From the NCBI GenBank assembly GCA_033557675.1, contig JAWQRM010000194.1:1-26910 (forward strand): 26,910 nucleotides of DNA. Direction: 5' to 3'. A program made the translations under genes and the position numbers. Every line of letters starts with the position of its first letter. Within the stretch, counting starts at the first letter, position 1. The notes under the pieces were generated by a model. The model had not been told where the DNA came from. It was given only the letters and a program-made list of their open reading frames with translations, and ran no database searches. Below are positions 22,201-25,827 of this stretch, one piece after another. The DNA is from Coptodactyla brooksi. Lineage: Eukaryota; Arthropoda; Insecta; Coleoptera; Scarabaeidae.

Positions 22201-25200
22201 TAGCGACATACTAATCGGCGCACATGTTGAGGAAATGATTCACCATAAACCAATTCTTCAGTGGGAAATTCAATTAGGAATTAATTAAAACAAGAGTAAA
22301 AACTGTATTGTCACAATCCACGTCACGTTCTCCGCTTCGAAAATAAGCTTCTAATAAGAACTTATCATGTACTTCAGTAAAAATCATATTAACCTAAAAA
22401 TGTAACGCGTTTTGATCGTGATTAATTATCGTTATTTTACATGACTTACGGAAGGTAGCAATTTACACGAACGGTGATAATGAAAATTACCGGTGATAAT
22501 GAAAATTACTCTTTCGGATAATTTGTATACTTAATCTGTCTAATTTGACCTGAATGTTATAGATTTGGCGCATCTTTCTCTATTGTATGTATTCTGGCTT
22601 TTCACATCCACAAAGAGTGGCTTACGTGAACAATAAATATATTATTATTATTATTACCGATTTTCAATCGCAAAGTGAGCAAACACTAATGTACAATTTG
22701 TACATTAGTGTTTGCTCACTTTAACAGGACGAATGGTAATGGTTCAGTGTTTACAATTTTACGGTTTTGAAGACTCGAAAATGACAGAAGACGCAAGGAG
22801 AGCAATTCGCTTAGTGAAAATTACCAAAATCAGGGGTACCAAATACATTCGATCCTTCTCGCTTGCACTATAATAGTAAATTATGATTTTTGACAATAAA
22901 TTTTTAACATTAGAGTATACACACTATGATATATCCTTTATTACACTCACTATTTCTTTTGAAATTCATTGGATTTAAAATTCAAATTTAGACAAAATTT
23001 GAATTTTCCAGTTTTACGTTAAAAATAAAAAACTAGTTATAATTGAGTTAAGGGGGTAGTCTGGTCTAGAAGTTCGAAAAAATTGTTTTTTTTTTCTTGC
23101 ATCTTTAATAGCTTAAGTAAGATATGGAGATGTCTCCAAACCGATATTTCAAAATTTCAAAAATGGTGCACTCTGTAGAGCATTGTACAAGATGGTGCAC
23201 AGGTAAAAATTTGAACAAATCTTTGCTGCAATCGTGTACAGAAATTACTATTTAAAATTGAATTGATCCAGGTACAAACAACATTATCTTAAAGGGCTAT
23301 TTCAAAATTCTAAGAATCAAATAAGAATATTAAATATTTAACTGACCAATTTGCCGTAGATTTAAAATACACGTGTAATAAATGGCCATCTACAGCTCGT
23401 ACTAGAACTAACCTTATATGTTGAAAATTTTTTTTTATTCCGTAACAAAATTGATAATTTTGGAAGAAAAGTGATTTGTCTATTTTTAGGGCCCCAATTT
23501 AACAAATTTTAGTCTTTTGTGTTTATTCCATTCTGGCTATAGCGATATTCATACTGAATGACATCTTAGTTTTTTCAGAAGCAGTCTTCTACAACCCTCT
23601 CAATGAATGGACGCCAGCGAATCTTTCAGCGAATATTTCATGTCTTGAAACATGAATAAACTCATGTAAAAAACCAAAGGTTCTATGTTTAATAGTTTCA
23701 GTCAAAAAAAAAATACAAAAACACATTGTATTTTTAAGCTTCTAAAACAGACTACTCCCTTAAACCTTTTATGTTGTGTTGTGAGCATGACTTATGTGAC
23801 AAAATTTATCGGAATAGTTACACAGTAGCACTAGAGGTTGAAATAACATATTACTTTACGACTGAGGACAGAAATCTAATTCAGGATATTCAATTTCACA
23901 AAACATGCCAGTGAAAGAGAAAGCTAAATCATATAGCATGAACGACAAATAAATTGGTGATACTGTAAATAAAACTAAACCGTGCGAAGACACCTAATAA
24001 ACATTATAATTGCAATGACAAACTTACCGGATTGTCAGGATTGTCTTTCTTGTCCTCGTTCTGTTTCAGCCATCGAACATCCAGTTCACGTCTATTGGAT
24101 TGGTTAGAGTACAATTTATCAATATACCTGGATGTAACAGTTTTGGCAGGATGAGAATTGCGATCTTCAAATTTAAACTCTGGAGCCGAACCAGTCTATA
24201 AGTAATAATAATGATAATTTTGGTCACGGAATACAAATTCTGCACAAAAACAAATACCATTGTTGTACTTGTAGTTGTAGGAACTGATGAAAAATGTACT
24301 TTAACTACTGCTTTCGTTAGCACTTGAGGCTGGCTGTTTACGGCAGGTGATATTACAAAGCGTTGATCTGCTGTCATTACTACAAATTAATATCAATTAA
24401 TTTAAAATTAGTACACTGGTGTTATAAAACAAATTTTCTAAAAATATCTATAAATGTTCATGACCATGTACCCAAACATGATATTATTATTATTATACAC
24501 ATTTGATTGGCACGTCGTAATTTAATCTCCTTTCTATTAAATTATGAGAAACGATAAATGACGTTTCTCACATTGGATGTAGAAAGGGAGGTGAAGGTGA
24601 TGAAGATTAATAAATTTGTCTCATCTTACCAGTAGGATGATTTCCAGGTAAATTCAGACTTGACGTTGATGCAACGGATGATGGGGTAAAGAGAATATGC
24701 TTCCCCATGGAAGTTTGAACTAGACGAGCCACACCTGATGGAACTGTGATTTTATCAGTGGGCTTGAGCACACTGGACAAATTCACGTTTGCAGGACCCG
24801 TCTGGACGGTGGATGCTTGAGTTACTACAATACCTGTAAAAAAATTATTTTTGTATGTTCTTAGATACCTTTTAAAACGAGTCTCCTTAGCATATAATTT
24901 ATTTGGACAAATGCCTCATTATATTCCAGGAAAATGAAGAACTAGAGAATGAGAATTTGAATGGATTTCCAGATTTCAAGTATTATTTTAAGGTCATATT
25001 ACAAAGGAGTAATAAAATTACATTATTAATCAAGTAGCAAGTTTTTTTTTCATTTCTAGAAAAAATGCATCTACTTCTCAAAACCAAAATGGATAGAAAT
25101 TAAATCATTTCAATGAATTGAACTTAAAGCTACACGACAAGCAACAAAATATTGTCAATTTATAATAGATATTTAAATACAATTAAAGATTATCAAGACA

Positions 25201-25827
25201 ACAATTTTCAAAGGAAAGTGTTAATGTACTTAAACGGGTACTGTGATAATAAATACCTTGTTGAAGTAATTGGGCACTACCGGGAAACTTCACTTTAGTA
25301 CTAACGTTCCCCACCAAACTCTGTGCAGTTGATTTGAGAAGCTCATCTTTTGGTTCAGTCTTAACTTCTTTAGGTATAGAATCAAGTTTCTTTACGCGCA
25401 TGCTCAACCTGGTTGGTGGCGGACAGGGAATTTCCTCTATATCACTGGTCCCAATCTCTTCGATAAGTCGTTTTGGTGTTTGATACTGCCGCATCCTGTA
25501 GCACTGGTAAGCACTGAGATAGTACTCCATAATGAGGAGATTCAAATTTATGGAACTTAAATCAATGTGCTACAAAAAAACAAAAAAAAAAACAATCAAT
25601 GTAAACAAAAGTCACCTGCAACATTAATGCAAGTATGTACCTTAAAAGGATTATATTCAAATAAACTGTAGACAATTGACGGAATGTGCTCGACAATTCC
25701 TGCACAGTGGAAAGGAGATATGGTTGGTCTTACTTCAAATAAGTTCGGGTGGTTGCACACTTTGCGCAGTTGCATCAAGACATTGATGACACTCAACAAA
25801 TTTCCACTTGCTAATGTTTCCTTTGTT
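3943..25827 (-). CDS. domino (dom): domino/EP400-type SWI2/SNF2 ATPase, long (SANT-containing) isoform, partial
   Basis: This is the ATP-dependent chromatin remodeler of the Tip60/p400 complex, which in its family handles histone H2A variants in the nucleus. Sixteen minus-strand exons join with matching phases: 25827-25641, 25569-25257, 24833-24630, 24379-24258, 24195-24028, 19665-19206, 18460-17979, 17729-17394, 14682-14461, 11185-11150, 9468-8887, 6261-5897, 5830-5649, 5437-5094, 5024-4419 and 4260-3943. Together they give 4927 nt, or 1642 codons. Every junction shows AG acceptors and GT donors, mostly GTAAG-like. Domain order is end of SNF2 lobe 1 (residues 1-62), INO80-family insertion (about 63-485), helicase lobe 2 (486-645), post-ATPase acidic/coiled-coil (646-831), SANT/Myb (about 950-1037) and Gln-rich tail (1038-1642). 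The N-terminus lies off the right edge and the final residues lie left of 3943. The family call is firm, because the SANT exon and its WCPPTPPQ lead-in are p400-like and not SRCAP-like. Confidence 0.95.
4419..5024 (-). CDS. domino (dom): domino exon: Gln-rich tail, part 3
   Basis: The exon has 202 codons, phase 0 at both ends, starting YVRQGTVAINKQAIARVAAD and running through a Gln/Thr/Val-rich sequence (RQIHQKVLAASSQPSTIQSI, TPQQIRHIQFQQQMLAQKKL, MQQFQQVIKTPLTVQQTPVV) to NKPTIQ. The acceptor is TTTGCAG and the donor CAG|GTAGGT. RQGTVA occurs here and RGTVAINLW occurs in the alternative tail; this looks coincidental. Confidence 0.93.
5094..5437 (-). CDS. domino (dom): domino exon: Gln-rich tail, part 2
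   Basis: Entry is at base 2 of an Asn codon, followed by 114 codons. The peptide runs TIRTQRIVASPLQSSTGVSV, then LNATQLQQATQRLIVSGTPV, then KTITPAQQQIIRQAMLKQQI, ending VQVQFTQAQPRAQVS. QQQIIRQAMLKQQIRLQ-type stretches are typical of p400 C-termini. The donor is AGC|GTAAGT. The next intron is 69 bp (5025..5093). Confidence 0.93.
5649..5830 (-). CDS. domino (dom): domino exon: Gln/Thr/Ser-rich tail, part 1
   Basis: The exon encodes LLKGVSISAQTQATPSQQAS and then a low-complexity Thr/Val/Ser stretch ending PSTPPTS. The acceptor is TCATATCTAG and the donor ACAA|GTAAGT, leaving one base. The composition matches the glutamine-rich activation-domain-like tail of DOM-A and EP400. Two neighbouring exons share this repetitive character. 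Confidence 0.9.
5897..6261 (-). CDS. domino (dom): domino exon: post-SANT basic region
   Basis: The exon starts VLDTSPRKKRIKGSIPYKFP, continues with TQNKSGRPLRTSQLYAQDNN (close to the RPLRTSQIYAQDEN motif of EP400), then MTQRLDALKVNTTRRSTTSR, HPKHAALLNDCGIDIDHPVL and RRAERLAREKKPQDQQGSQ. It ends with two bases of the Arg codon completed by the next exon. The following intron is only 66 bp (5831..5896). Confidence 0.95.
6262..7098. other. Intron sequence without recognisable content
   Basis: This is the part of the 2.6-kb domino intron (6262..8886) next to the 6261 exon. It is AT-rich with no exon signal and no recognised repeat. Some of it may be the unrecognised 5' part of the retrotransposon fragment that follows. 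Confidence 0.5.
7099..7779 (+). pseudogene. Non-LTR retrotransposon reverse transcriptase fragment (CR1/jockey type)
   Basis: Two broken open frames belong together. The first carries LLKTRIIEARMQYESSLLEN, like the linker between endonuclease and reverse transcriptase. The second includes EVTKAIVSLKNR and then SHATIVLIFKKGNKFNS, matching the conserved I-P-I-F-K-K-G-N/D-K element of CR1/jockey reverse transcriptases. The usual APGPDGI motif between them is missing, and stops break the frame around 7315..7360. It sits in the intron between the SANT exon and the 6261 exon, opposite in orientation to domino. The clade assignment is tentative. Confidence 0.6.
7880..8775 (+). pseudogene. Degraded mariner/Tc1-superfamily transposase (remnant 1)
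   Basis: The start MYTKAEYADMIF at 7880, then after a deletion and frame change YQQIYPNRRFSSRNVFMQAF, then QRLRETGSVQC, is the helix-turn-helix head of insect Tc1/mariner-like transposases. PMRVEFCEWLLERISDG follows. The first catalytic Asp region, normally F-T-D-E-S, reads WTNKS, so the Asp is lost. The second catalytic region survives as IWFQHDGAPPH at about 8437..8470. The part between the two catalytic blocks is deleted and replaced by a hairpin. The remnant ends at TTGTGATTCACCCTGTAT near 8775, a plausible terminal inverted repeat. It cannot code for an active enzyme. Confidence 0.8.
8400..8426. repeat. Perfect 12-bp hairpin inside the transposase remnant
   Basis: TTAAGTGTTAGA and its exact reverse complement are separated by three A residues. 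It sits at the deletion junction between the two catalytic blocks of the transposase remnant. Confidence 0.7.
8887..9468 (-). CDS. domino (dom): domino exon: SANT/Myb domain
   Basis: The exon has 194 codons, phase 0. It starts MWCPPTPPQQDTDMYIDQTM, then SQLPPVYIKKDNKRSRHEAG, a basic segment, then PPRSLFERPSPALMKMRRDH. The SANT/Myb-like domain fills the last third: SWTVYEDMALLKVIQSFQML, then INPGHTPNWDLVSDYVNTVS, then RSPKQCRYRFESVIMPREEG. In the p400/Eaf1 family this domain contacts histone tails or the acetyltransferase module. The helix tryptophans typical of Myb repeats are visible at WTVYED and NWDLVSD. The donor is CAG|GTAAGG. The exon confirms p400 rather than SRCAP identity. Confidence 0.97.
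9469..10230. other. Intron sequence without recognisable content
   Basis: This is AT-rich intron between the SANT exon and the microexon. I see no coding signal and no repeat that I can name. Confidence 0.5.
10234..10264. repeat. Perfect 14-bp hairpin
   Basis: AAAACCTATTACAC and its reverse complement are separated by ACC. It lies just upstream of the direct repeat at 10301 and may be an element end. Confidence 0.7.
10301..10350 (+). repeat. Direct repeat copy 1 (copy 2 at 10601..10647)
   Basis: CTGGGTAAAACGTCCGTGG, then AAACACAGCAAATTCATAT, matches CTGGGCAAAAGTCCACGG, then AAAAATAGCAAATCGATAT, 300 bp on. This looks like two diverged copies of one element or of its termini, enclosing the tRNA-like segment. 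Confidence 0.6.
10478..10550 (+). repeat. tRNA-derived SINE head or tRNA pseudogene
   Basis: GCATAACTTATTGGTTAAAG resembles an A box and D arm. GTCTTGAAAGCAGG gives a seven-base loop CTTGAAA, with anticodon TGA as in tRNA-Ser and a stem TTTGT/GCAGG that needs wobble pairs. AGGTTCTGCTCG is a decayed B box. No intact cloverleaf forms. It lies between the two direct repeats at 10301 and 10601. Confidence 0.5.
10601..10647 (+). repeat. Direct repeat copy 2
   Basis: This is the partner of 10301..10350. See that entry for the shared blocks. The copy is more diverged at its start. Confidence 0.55.
10713..10873. repeat. 161-bp foldback element with a hammerhead-like core
   Basis: Two 42-bp arms (10713..10754 and 10832..10873) are inverted repeats with only 3 mismatches. 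The 77-nt centre contains TCCTGATGATACTGGTATGA, then TCACCAAAATGTGCGTTGGG. CTGATGA (10790..10796) followed by an AAA box after a short possible stem recalls the hammerhead ribozyme seen in Penelope-like retroelements. The GAAA box is not intact. A related arm with AAAGTTAGACAATTGTCACC occurs at 18813. Confidence 0.6.
10982..11000. repeat. (AT)n microsatellite
   Basis: A short uninterrupted AT dinucleotide run in the intron. Confidence 0.8.
11150..11185 (-). CDS. domino (dom): domino 36-nt microexon joining the coiled coil to the SANT exon
   Basis: The twelve codons VWVSDNTMEHMP are bounded by acceptor TTTATTGCAG and donor CCG|GTAAGT, phase 0 on both sides. Joined, the protein reads SREDAINQ, then VWVSDNTMEHMP, then MWCPPTPPQ. 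This parallels EP400, where a short acidic linker leads to MP-WCPPTPPQ. The exon is far too short for open-frame detection and was found by requiring a phase-0 bridge between 14461 and 9468. It lies in a 5-kb stretch that has no other coding exon for the long form. Confidence 0.9.
11330..11530. other. CpG-dense, GC-rich island in the alternative intron
   Basis: This segment stands out from the AT-rich surroundings by its many CpGs. It includes inverted repeats TTTTGGTGCC/GGCACCAAAA flanking a CCGCTGCGGCACGCCGG core, and AGCGGGG repeated in inverted form outside them. On the minus strand an AATAAA occurs at about 11550, just before the island in that orientation. On the plus strand AAGATGGC opens an 11-codon frame (MAPKPTPLPR). 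Possible identities are a solo LTR or other element, or a promoter of a nested or antisense transcript. None is proven. The open frames across it (11228..11482 minus, 11428..11730 plus) are not recognised. Confidence 0.45.
11531..12728. other. Intron of the long isoform and region beyond the short-isoform 3' end
   Basis: This is AT-rich, with no exon, RNA gene or nameable repeat. A 10-bp hairpin (AAGACAATTT/AAATTGTCTT) lies at 12692..12712. Its right part (about 12570..12728) could be the end of the short-isoform 3' UTR. Confidence 0.5.
12729..12734 (-). terminator. Candidate polyadenylation signal for the short isoform
   Basis: AATAAA on the minus strand, 317 nt downstream of the stop at 13051. 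A second AATAAA lies at 12577..12582. Both fit a 3' UTR of roughly 0.3 to 0.5 kb, but in sequence this AT-rich such hexamers are common, so the call is only positional. Confidence 0.35.
13051..14460 (-). CDS. domino (dom): domino short-isoform-specific C-terminal tail (intron retention region)
   Basis: This is the part of the ninth exon downstream of the alternative donor: 469 codons and a stop, uninterrupted although it would be intronic in the long isoform. Such a long AT-rich frame without stops argues strongly for coding use. The composition is Ser/Lys/Asn/Glu-rich. One island stands out as likely structured and conserved: RGTVAINLWTLDVSPILPG (about 13942..14006), the only hydrophobic patch in the tail, which could be a binding motif. 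Basic clusters are spread through it and the end is CKNPSSGSTNRTES. The plus-strand open frame over the same bases is a Ser/Phe-rich shadow. Confidence 0.85.
   Translation of the reverse strand, partial: VSTKSKKLQRGGESVSGSSKRASRKFIVSSKTATTSGTDGKGNIRPTNHYHPTNHLKGVGCRTRVMGSRLKVRKTLNKVEDTSQKTMSTKAVECIEIVEPKVEINEIEPCESKENNDVEISGESESSMESTLSTEASKVSTNHIDHNSPRTRSRGTVAINLWTLDVSPILPGVKPVKSSTNSSTPLQQKKRDKADTNESDKIVKKVKVEVEVEKSDAKLLFKGKRKMKNKIEGEEVIVRKLRKKNGNKEPDLQIKLEKVTRNSIDPSHINNSDESKADIITTNDNVENIKKHDLKNDTSSNVTEEKDKTNTYSEQVADKEKIAVKNSKSTIELDMNKEFCLSQHNKTLKVVLRDMDIDNTKEYLLTKEQSSNLTNANCNNVEVSKPKKMFDLNSLKSPESKVSPKRLRKNNKKGTDGKNTSLDSWVTRSPKLDVLKDSDNNSINNSSAGEAKDVECKNPSSGSTNRTES
13051..25827 (-). CDS. domino (dom): domino short isoform (DOM-B-like) ending in the read-through exon, partial
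   Basis: The first eight exons are the same as in the long form. The ninth is then read straight through the alternative donor at 14461 and runs as one open frame to a stop at 13051..13053. This gives a window product of about 1300 residues whose last 469 replace the SANT domain and Gln-rich tail. The unique tail is Ser/Lys/Glu/Asn-rich, with several basic clusters (for example KKRDK, KKVKVEVEVEK, KGKRKMKNK and RKLRKKNG) that look like nuclear localisation signals. It has no recognised fold. Established knowledge is that Drosophila domino makes DOM-A (SANT, poly-Q) and DOM-B (shorter) isoforms with different C-termini. That this exon is the DOM-B equivalent is inferred from position and architecture. 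Confidence 0.85.
14461..14682 (-). CDS. domino (dom): domino exon (long-isoform version): RPIERYAM coiled coil up to the alternative donor
   Basis: The exon has 74 codons. LRPIERYAMRFIEE is the conserved post-ATPase motif of p400/SRCAP. A highly charged single helix follows (EREIEEQKLEWERNRLAAMR, then EEEERRARELEEESELLTFS) and ends SREDAINQ. The donor is CAG|GTCAGC at 14461/14460, in phase 0. Human EP400 has a similar LLTYSREDAYN stretch just before its PPTPP segment (from memory of the family), which supports direct joining to the 36-nt microexon. The same exon has a longer read-through version ending at 13051. Confidence 0.9.
14820..14939 (+). repeat. Three about 43-bp subterminal tandem repeats of the piggyBac-like element
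   Basis: Units begin at about 14820, 14863 and 14906. Each carries a TGGGCGCAT / TGGACGCAT / TGGGTGCTA block, then a GGCAAAAAC / GGCGAAAAC / GGCAAAGGC block. The first two end GTAGACT and ATAGACT. Regularly spaced copies next to the tip look like transposase binding sites. Confidence 0.7.
15140..16816 (+). pseudogene. piggyBac-like transposase pseudogene
   Basis: Pieces in several frames align in order with piggyBac transposases. They are an acidic N-terminus; FFLEELVSHITQETNNYFKF; MRRDRYMVLLQRLHFNNNNV; NLCIHESLMLFKGRCYFKQY; HTVIIDNWYICPNL (second Asp region); DNLLALTWRDKK (third region); and MGSVDRVDM. The C-terminal ring-like cysteine domain is KCAGCSKH, then YKKCDIGLCVNTCFAICH. The first catalytic site, normally I-D-E-S, reads IHES. 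Frameshifts and stops are frequent, so it is inactive. The length is near that of a full element of about 600 residues. Confidence 0.85.
16991..17393. other. Intron sequence beside the piggyBac remnant
   Basis: This is AT-rich with a small hairpin (AGATTCA/TGAATCT) near 17080 and no gene. It may hold the lost right end of the element. Confidence 0.4.
17394..17729 (-). CDS. domino (dom): domino exon: acidic post-ATPase region
   Basis: The exon encodes 112 codons, phase 0 at both ends. It starts STIQDLFNIDASEESASTRM, equivalent to the T-I-x-x-L-F element right after lobe 2 in p400. It then becomes strongly acidic and alanine-rich: ALAACEDDQDVQAARTAKAE, then NIPLEEQEKEKEPEISKAEQ and EVENLIKQ. 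The end is predicted helical or coiled coil. The acceptor is ATGTTACAG and the donor CAG|GTAGGT. Confidence 0.93.
17979..18460 (-). CDS. domino (dom): domino exon: complete helicase C-terminal lobe (motifs IV to VI)
   Basis: The exon holds the RecA-like lobe 2. In order, KLQTLDHLLRKLK leads in. HRVLIFTQMTKMLDVLEAFL is motif IV. LRLDGTTKVDQRQ follows, then FILSTRSGGIGVNLTGADTV (motif V), then YDSDWNPTMDAQAQDRCHRI followed by GQTRDVHIYRLVSE (motif VI with the arginine finger). The exon closes with NILKKANQKRLLGDLAIEGG. All signature residues are present, so the ATPase looks intact. It is phase 2 in and phase 0 out (AGT|GTGAGT). Confidence 0.98.
18461..19205. repeat. Intron with two dispersed-repeat segments
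   Basis: About 18690..18780 matches the 2050..2140 repeat. At 18795..18835, AACCTTTGGCTTCATAACAA and then AGTTAGACAATTGTCACCAC matches the left arm and flank of the 10713 foldback. CATCATCAGG at about 18890 is the reverse complement of the CCTGATGAT core of that foldback. No exon is present between the two flanking domino exons. Confidence 0.5.
19206..19665 (-). CDS. domino (dom): domino exon: C-terminal part of the insertion leading into lobe 2
   Basis: The exon begins CDTNTRLELLARINAKRCST and contains PLYGRDFREAVTI, a Cys/Arg-rich RELICNPARRIEQM segment, the run FNRFIVYVPAVHAPEAELQV, and finally FPDPRLIQYDCG, which p400/SRCAP/Swr1 proteins carry just before helicase lobe 2. The last base starts the Gly codon completed by the next exon. 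Acceptor TTTTTGTAG and donor TGCG|GTAAGT are strong. The residues between this exon and 25569 make an insertion of about 420 amino acids, the size expected for the split-ATPase class. Confidence 0.95.
19900..20240 (+). pseudogene. Non-LTR retrotransposon 3' end fragment
   Basis: The frame at 19915 includes KKQRLGWIGGVIRRNPDEII and then PTENKSRGRPKTRWADQVHN, closely matching the R-L-x-W-x-G-H-V-x-R and G-R-P-x-x-R-W-x-D pattern at the end of many insect endonuclease/reverse-transcriptase proteins. A one-base shift near 20140 separates it from GCNNGDWPETK, which resembles the normal downstream end. It is truncated at the 5' side, as is usual for such copies. Confidence 0.7.
20241..20823. other. 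Intron sequence without a gene
   Basis: This is AT-rich and flanks the retrotransposon and piggyBac fragments. A repeated CTCAATAATA-type motif (about 20305..20350) is the only local pattern seen. It may be the 3' end of the piggyBac fragment. Confidence 0.4.
20824..21189 (-). pseudogene. piggyBac-type transposase, C-terminal fragment
   Basis: The 121-codon frame contains KNWGKCVWRKVASPVMIKFY, then RDTMGPVDLADQMSTLYKYD, then RKSSNSF. M-G-x-V-D-L-x-D-Q followed by Y and R-K-S is the last catalytic Asp region of piggyBac transposases. LLSIIDDDLCNHLCNTLRTK continues as usual. It differs from the element at 14803 (MGSVDRVDM there), so it is a different family member. Its N-terminal two thirds are not found. 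The ATG at 21189 is not a natural start. It abuts the mariner remnant, which may have inserted into it. Confidence 0.75.
21260..22387 (-). pseudogene. mariner/Tc1-superfamily transposase pseudogene (remnant 2)
   Basis: Reading leftward it begins MIFTEVHDKFLLEAYFRSGE at 22387. It then passes a helix-turn-helix part (FPQHVRRLVCRYCQT, then SSGRFTILKQDVVDDIQVRL), a catalytic core (KITVVQELYPTDFQKCMDYC, then LLDISFFSDEA with the first Asp) and HGYFQQDSGTAHMACNTVNY with the second Asp. LPRSQDLSPLIHFYFDI carries the third Asp region, degraded. The end is INLCLQECGQHFQHML and TAA at 21262..21260. Two in-frame stops replace expected Trp codons (after FFSDEA and after SQNYRT). Frameshifts also occur around 22040..22260, so it is inactive. 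Confidence 0.88.
22461..22510 (+). repeat. Two-copy 19-bp tandem repeat
   Basis: CGGTGATAATGAAAATTAC occurs twice in direct succession. It lies between the mariner remnant and the palindrome at 22672. Confidence 0.7.
22540..22658 (+). repeat. Probable 3' tail of a retroelement ending in (ATT)n
   Basis: TATTCTGGCTTTTCACATCC, then AGAGTGGCTTACGTGAACAA, then TAAATATATTATTATTATTA. A unique stretch that ends in a short ATT microsatellite is typical of non-LTR element 3' ends. The family is not identified. Confidence 0.35.
22672..22722. repeat. 51-bp near-perfect palindrome
   Basis: Arms AAAGTGAGCAAACACTAATG-TACAA (22672..22696) and the exact reverse complement (22698..22722) are separated by a single T. 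There are no mismatches over 25 bp, which is strikingly intact next to heavily decayed elements. Confidence 0.9.
23048..23763. mobile_element. TTAA-flanked MITE with terminal inverted repeats
   Basis: The left end is TTAA (23048..23051) then GGGGGTAGTCTGGTCTAGA. The right end, read inward on the minus strand, is TTAA (23763..23760) then GGGAGTAGTCTGTTTTAGA. These are 19-bp inverted repeats with few differences, bounded by TTAA duplications as in piggyBac-superfamily insertions. The 708-bp interior has no long frame, so this is a non-autonomous element. It lies in the 4.4-kb domino intron. Confidence 0.85.
23764..24027. other. Intron flank between the MITE and the 24028 exon
   Basis: AT-rich, nothing recognised. 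Confidence 0.4.
24028..24195 (-). CDS. domino (dom): domino exon: insertion, charged helical part
   Basis: The exon has 56 codons in phase 0 at both ends, beginning TGSAPEFKFEDRNSHPAKTV and ending in a basic/acidic run (RRELDVRWLKQNEDKKDNPD). The acceptor lies after a TTATTATTACTTATAG tract and the donor is CCG|GTAAGT. The following intron (24027..19666, 4362 bp) is the longest between confirmed exons in the window and is packed with transposon remnants. Confidence 0.9.
24258..24379 (-). CDS. domino (dom): domino exon: insertion, short Val/Thr-rich exon
   Basis: This is a 122-nt exon. Its first two bases complete a Val codon, followed by 40 codons starting MTADQRFVISPAVNSQPQVL and ending TTTSTTM. 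The acceptor is ATTTGTAG at 24380 and the donor ATG|GTATTT at 24258. Composition matches the preceding exon. The internal ATG at the exon start is not a translation start, because phases on both sides fit an internal exon. Confidence 0.85.
24630..24833 (-). CDS. domino (dom): domino exon: insertion, low-complexity part
   Basis: The exon is phase-consistent on both sides: it enters with two bases completing Gly and leaves one base. The peptide (IVVTQASTVQTGPANVNLSS, then VLKPTDKITVPSGVARLVQT) is Val/Thr/Ser-rich and probably unstructured. No motif is recognised. Acceptor TTTACAG and donor ACTG|GTAAGA are both good. It was called from splice phases and continuity, because the exon is too short to stand out as an open frame. 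Confidence 0.88.
24834..25256. repeat. Intron with a short repeat shared with 25900
   Basis: GACAAATGCCTCAT occurs at 24906..24919 and 25900..25913. In both places a looser ATTTGAATG-(A/G)(A/G)-TTTCC match follows about 45 nt later. Two copies of one small unknown repeat in neighbouring introns. Nothing else is seen. Confidence 0.4.
25257..25569 (-). CDS. domino (dom): domino exon: start of the INO80-family insertion
   Basis: The exon starts HIDLSSINLNLLIMEYYLSA and continues with a short basic and proline-containing stretch (EEIPCPPPTRLSMRVKKLDS), then an acidic/lysine segment with KEVKTEPKDE, which resembles a SUMOylation consensus. The acceptor follows a long T-rich tract and the donor is CAAG|GTATTT, leaving one base for the next codon. 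In this protein class the insertion between the two ATPase lobes is where RuvBL1/RuvBL2 (Pontin/Reptin) hexamers dock. That role is family knowledge, not visible in the residues here. Confidence 0.92.
25641..25827 (-). CDS. domino (dom): domino exon: C-terminal end of SNF2 ATPase lobe 1
   Basis: The exon encodes 62 full codons after one base that completes a split codon. The segment TKETLASGNLLSVINVLMQL followed by RKVCNHPNLFEVRP is the highly conserved end of the SNF2_N domain in INO80/SWR1/p400 proteins, where LRKVCNHP is diagnostic. The acceptor is TTTCAG at 25828 and the donor AAG|GTACAT at 25641. The next upstream exon should end two bases into a codon and carry lobe 1 motifs I to III. 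No such exon is visible between 25828 and the right edge. Confidence 0.95.
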
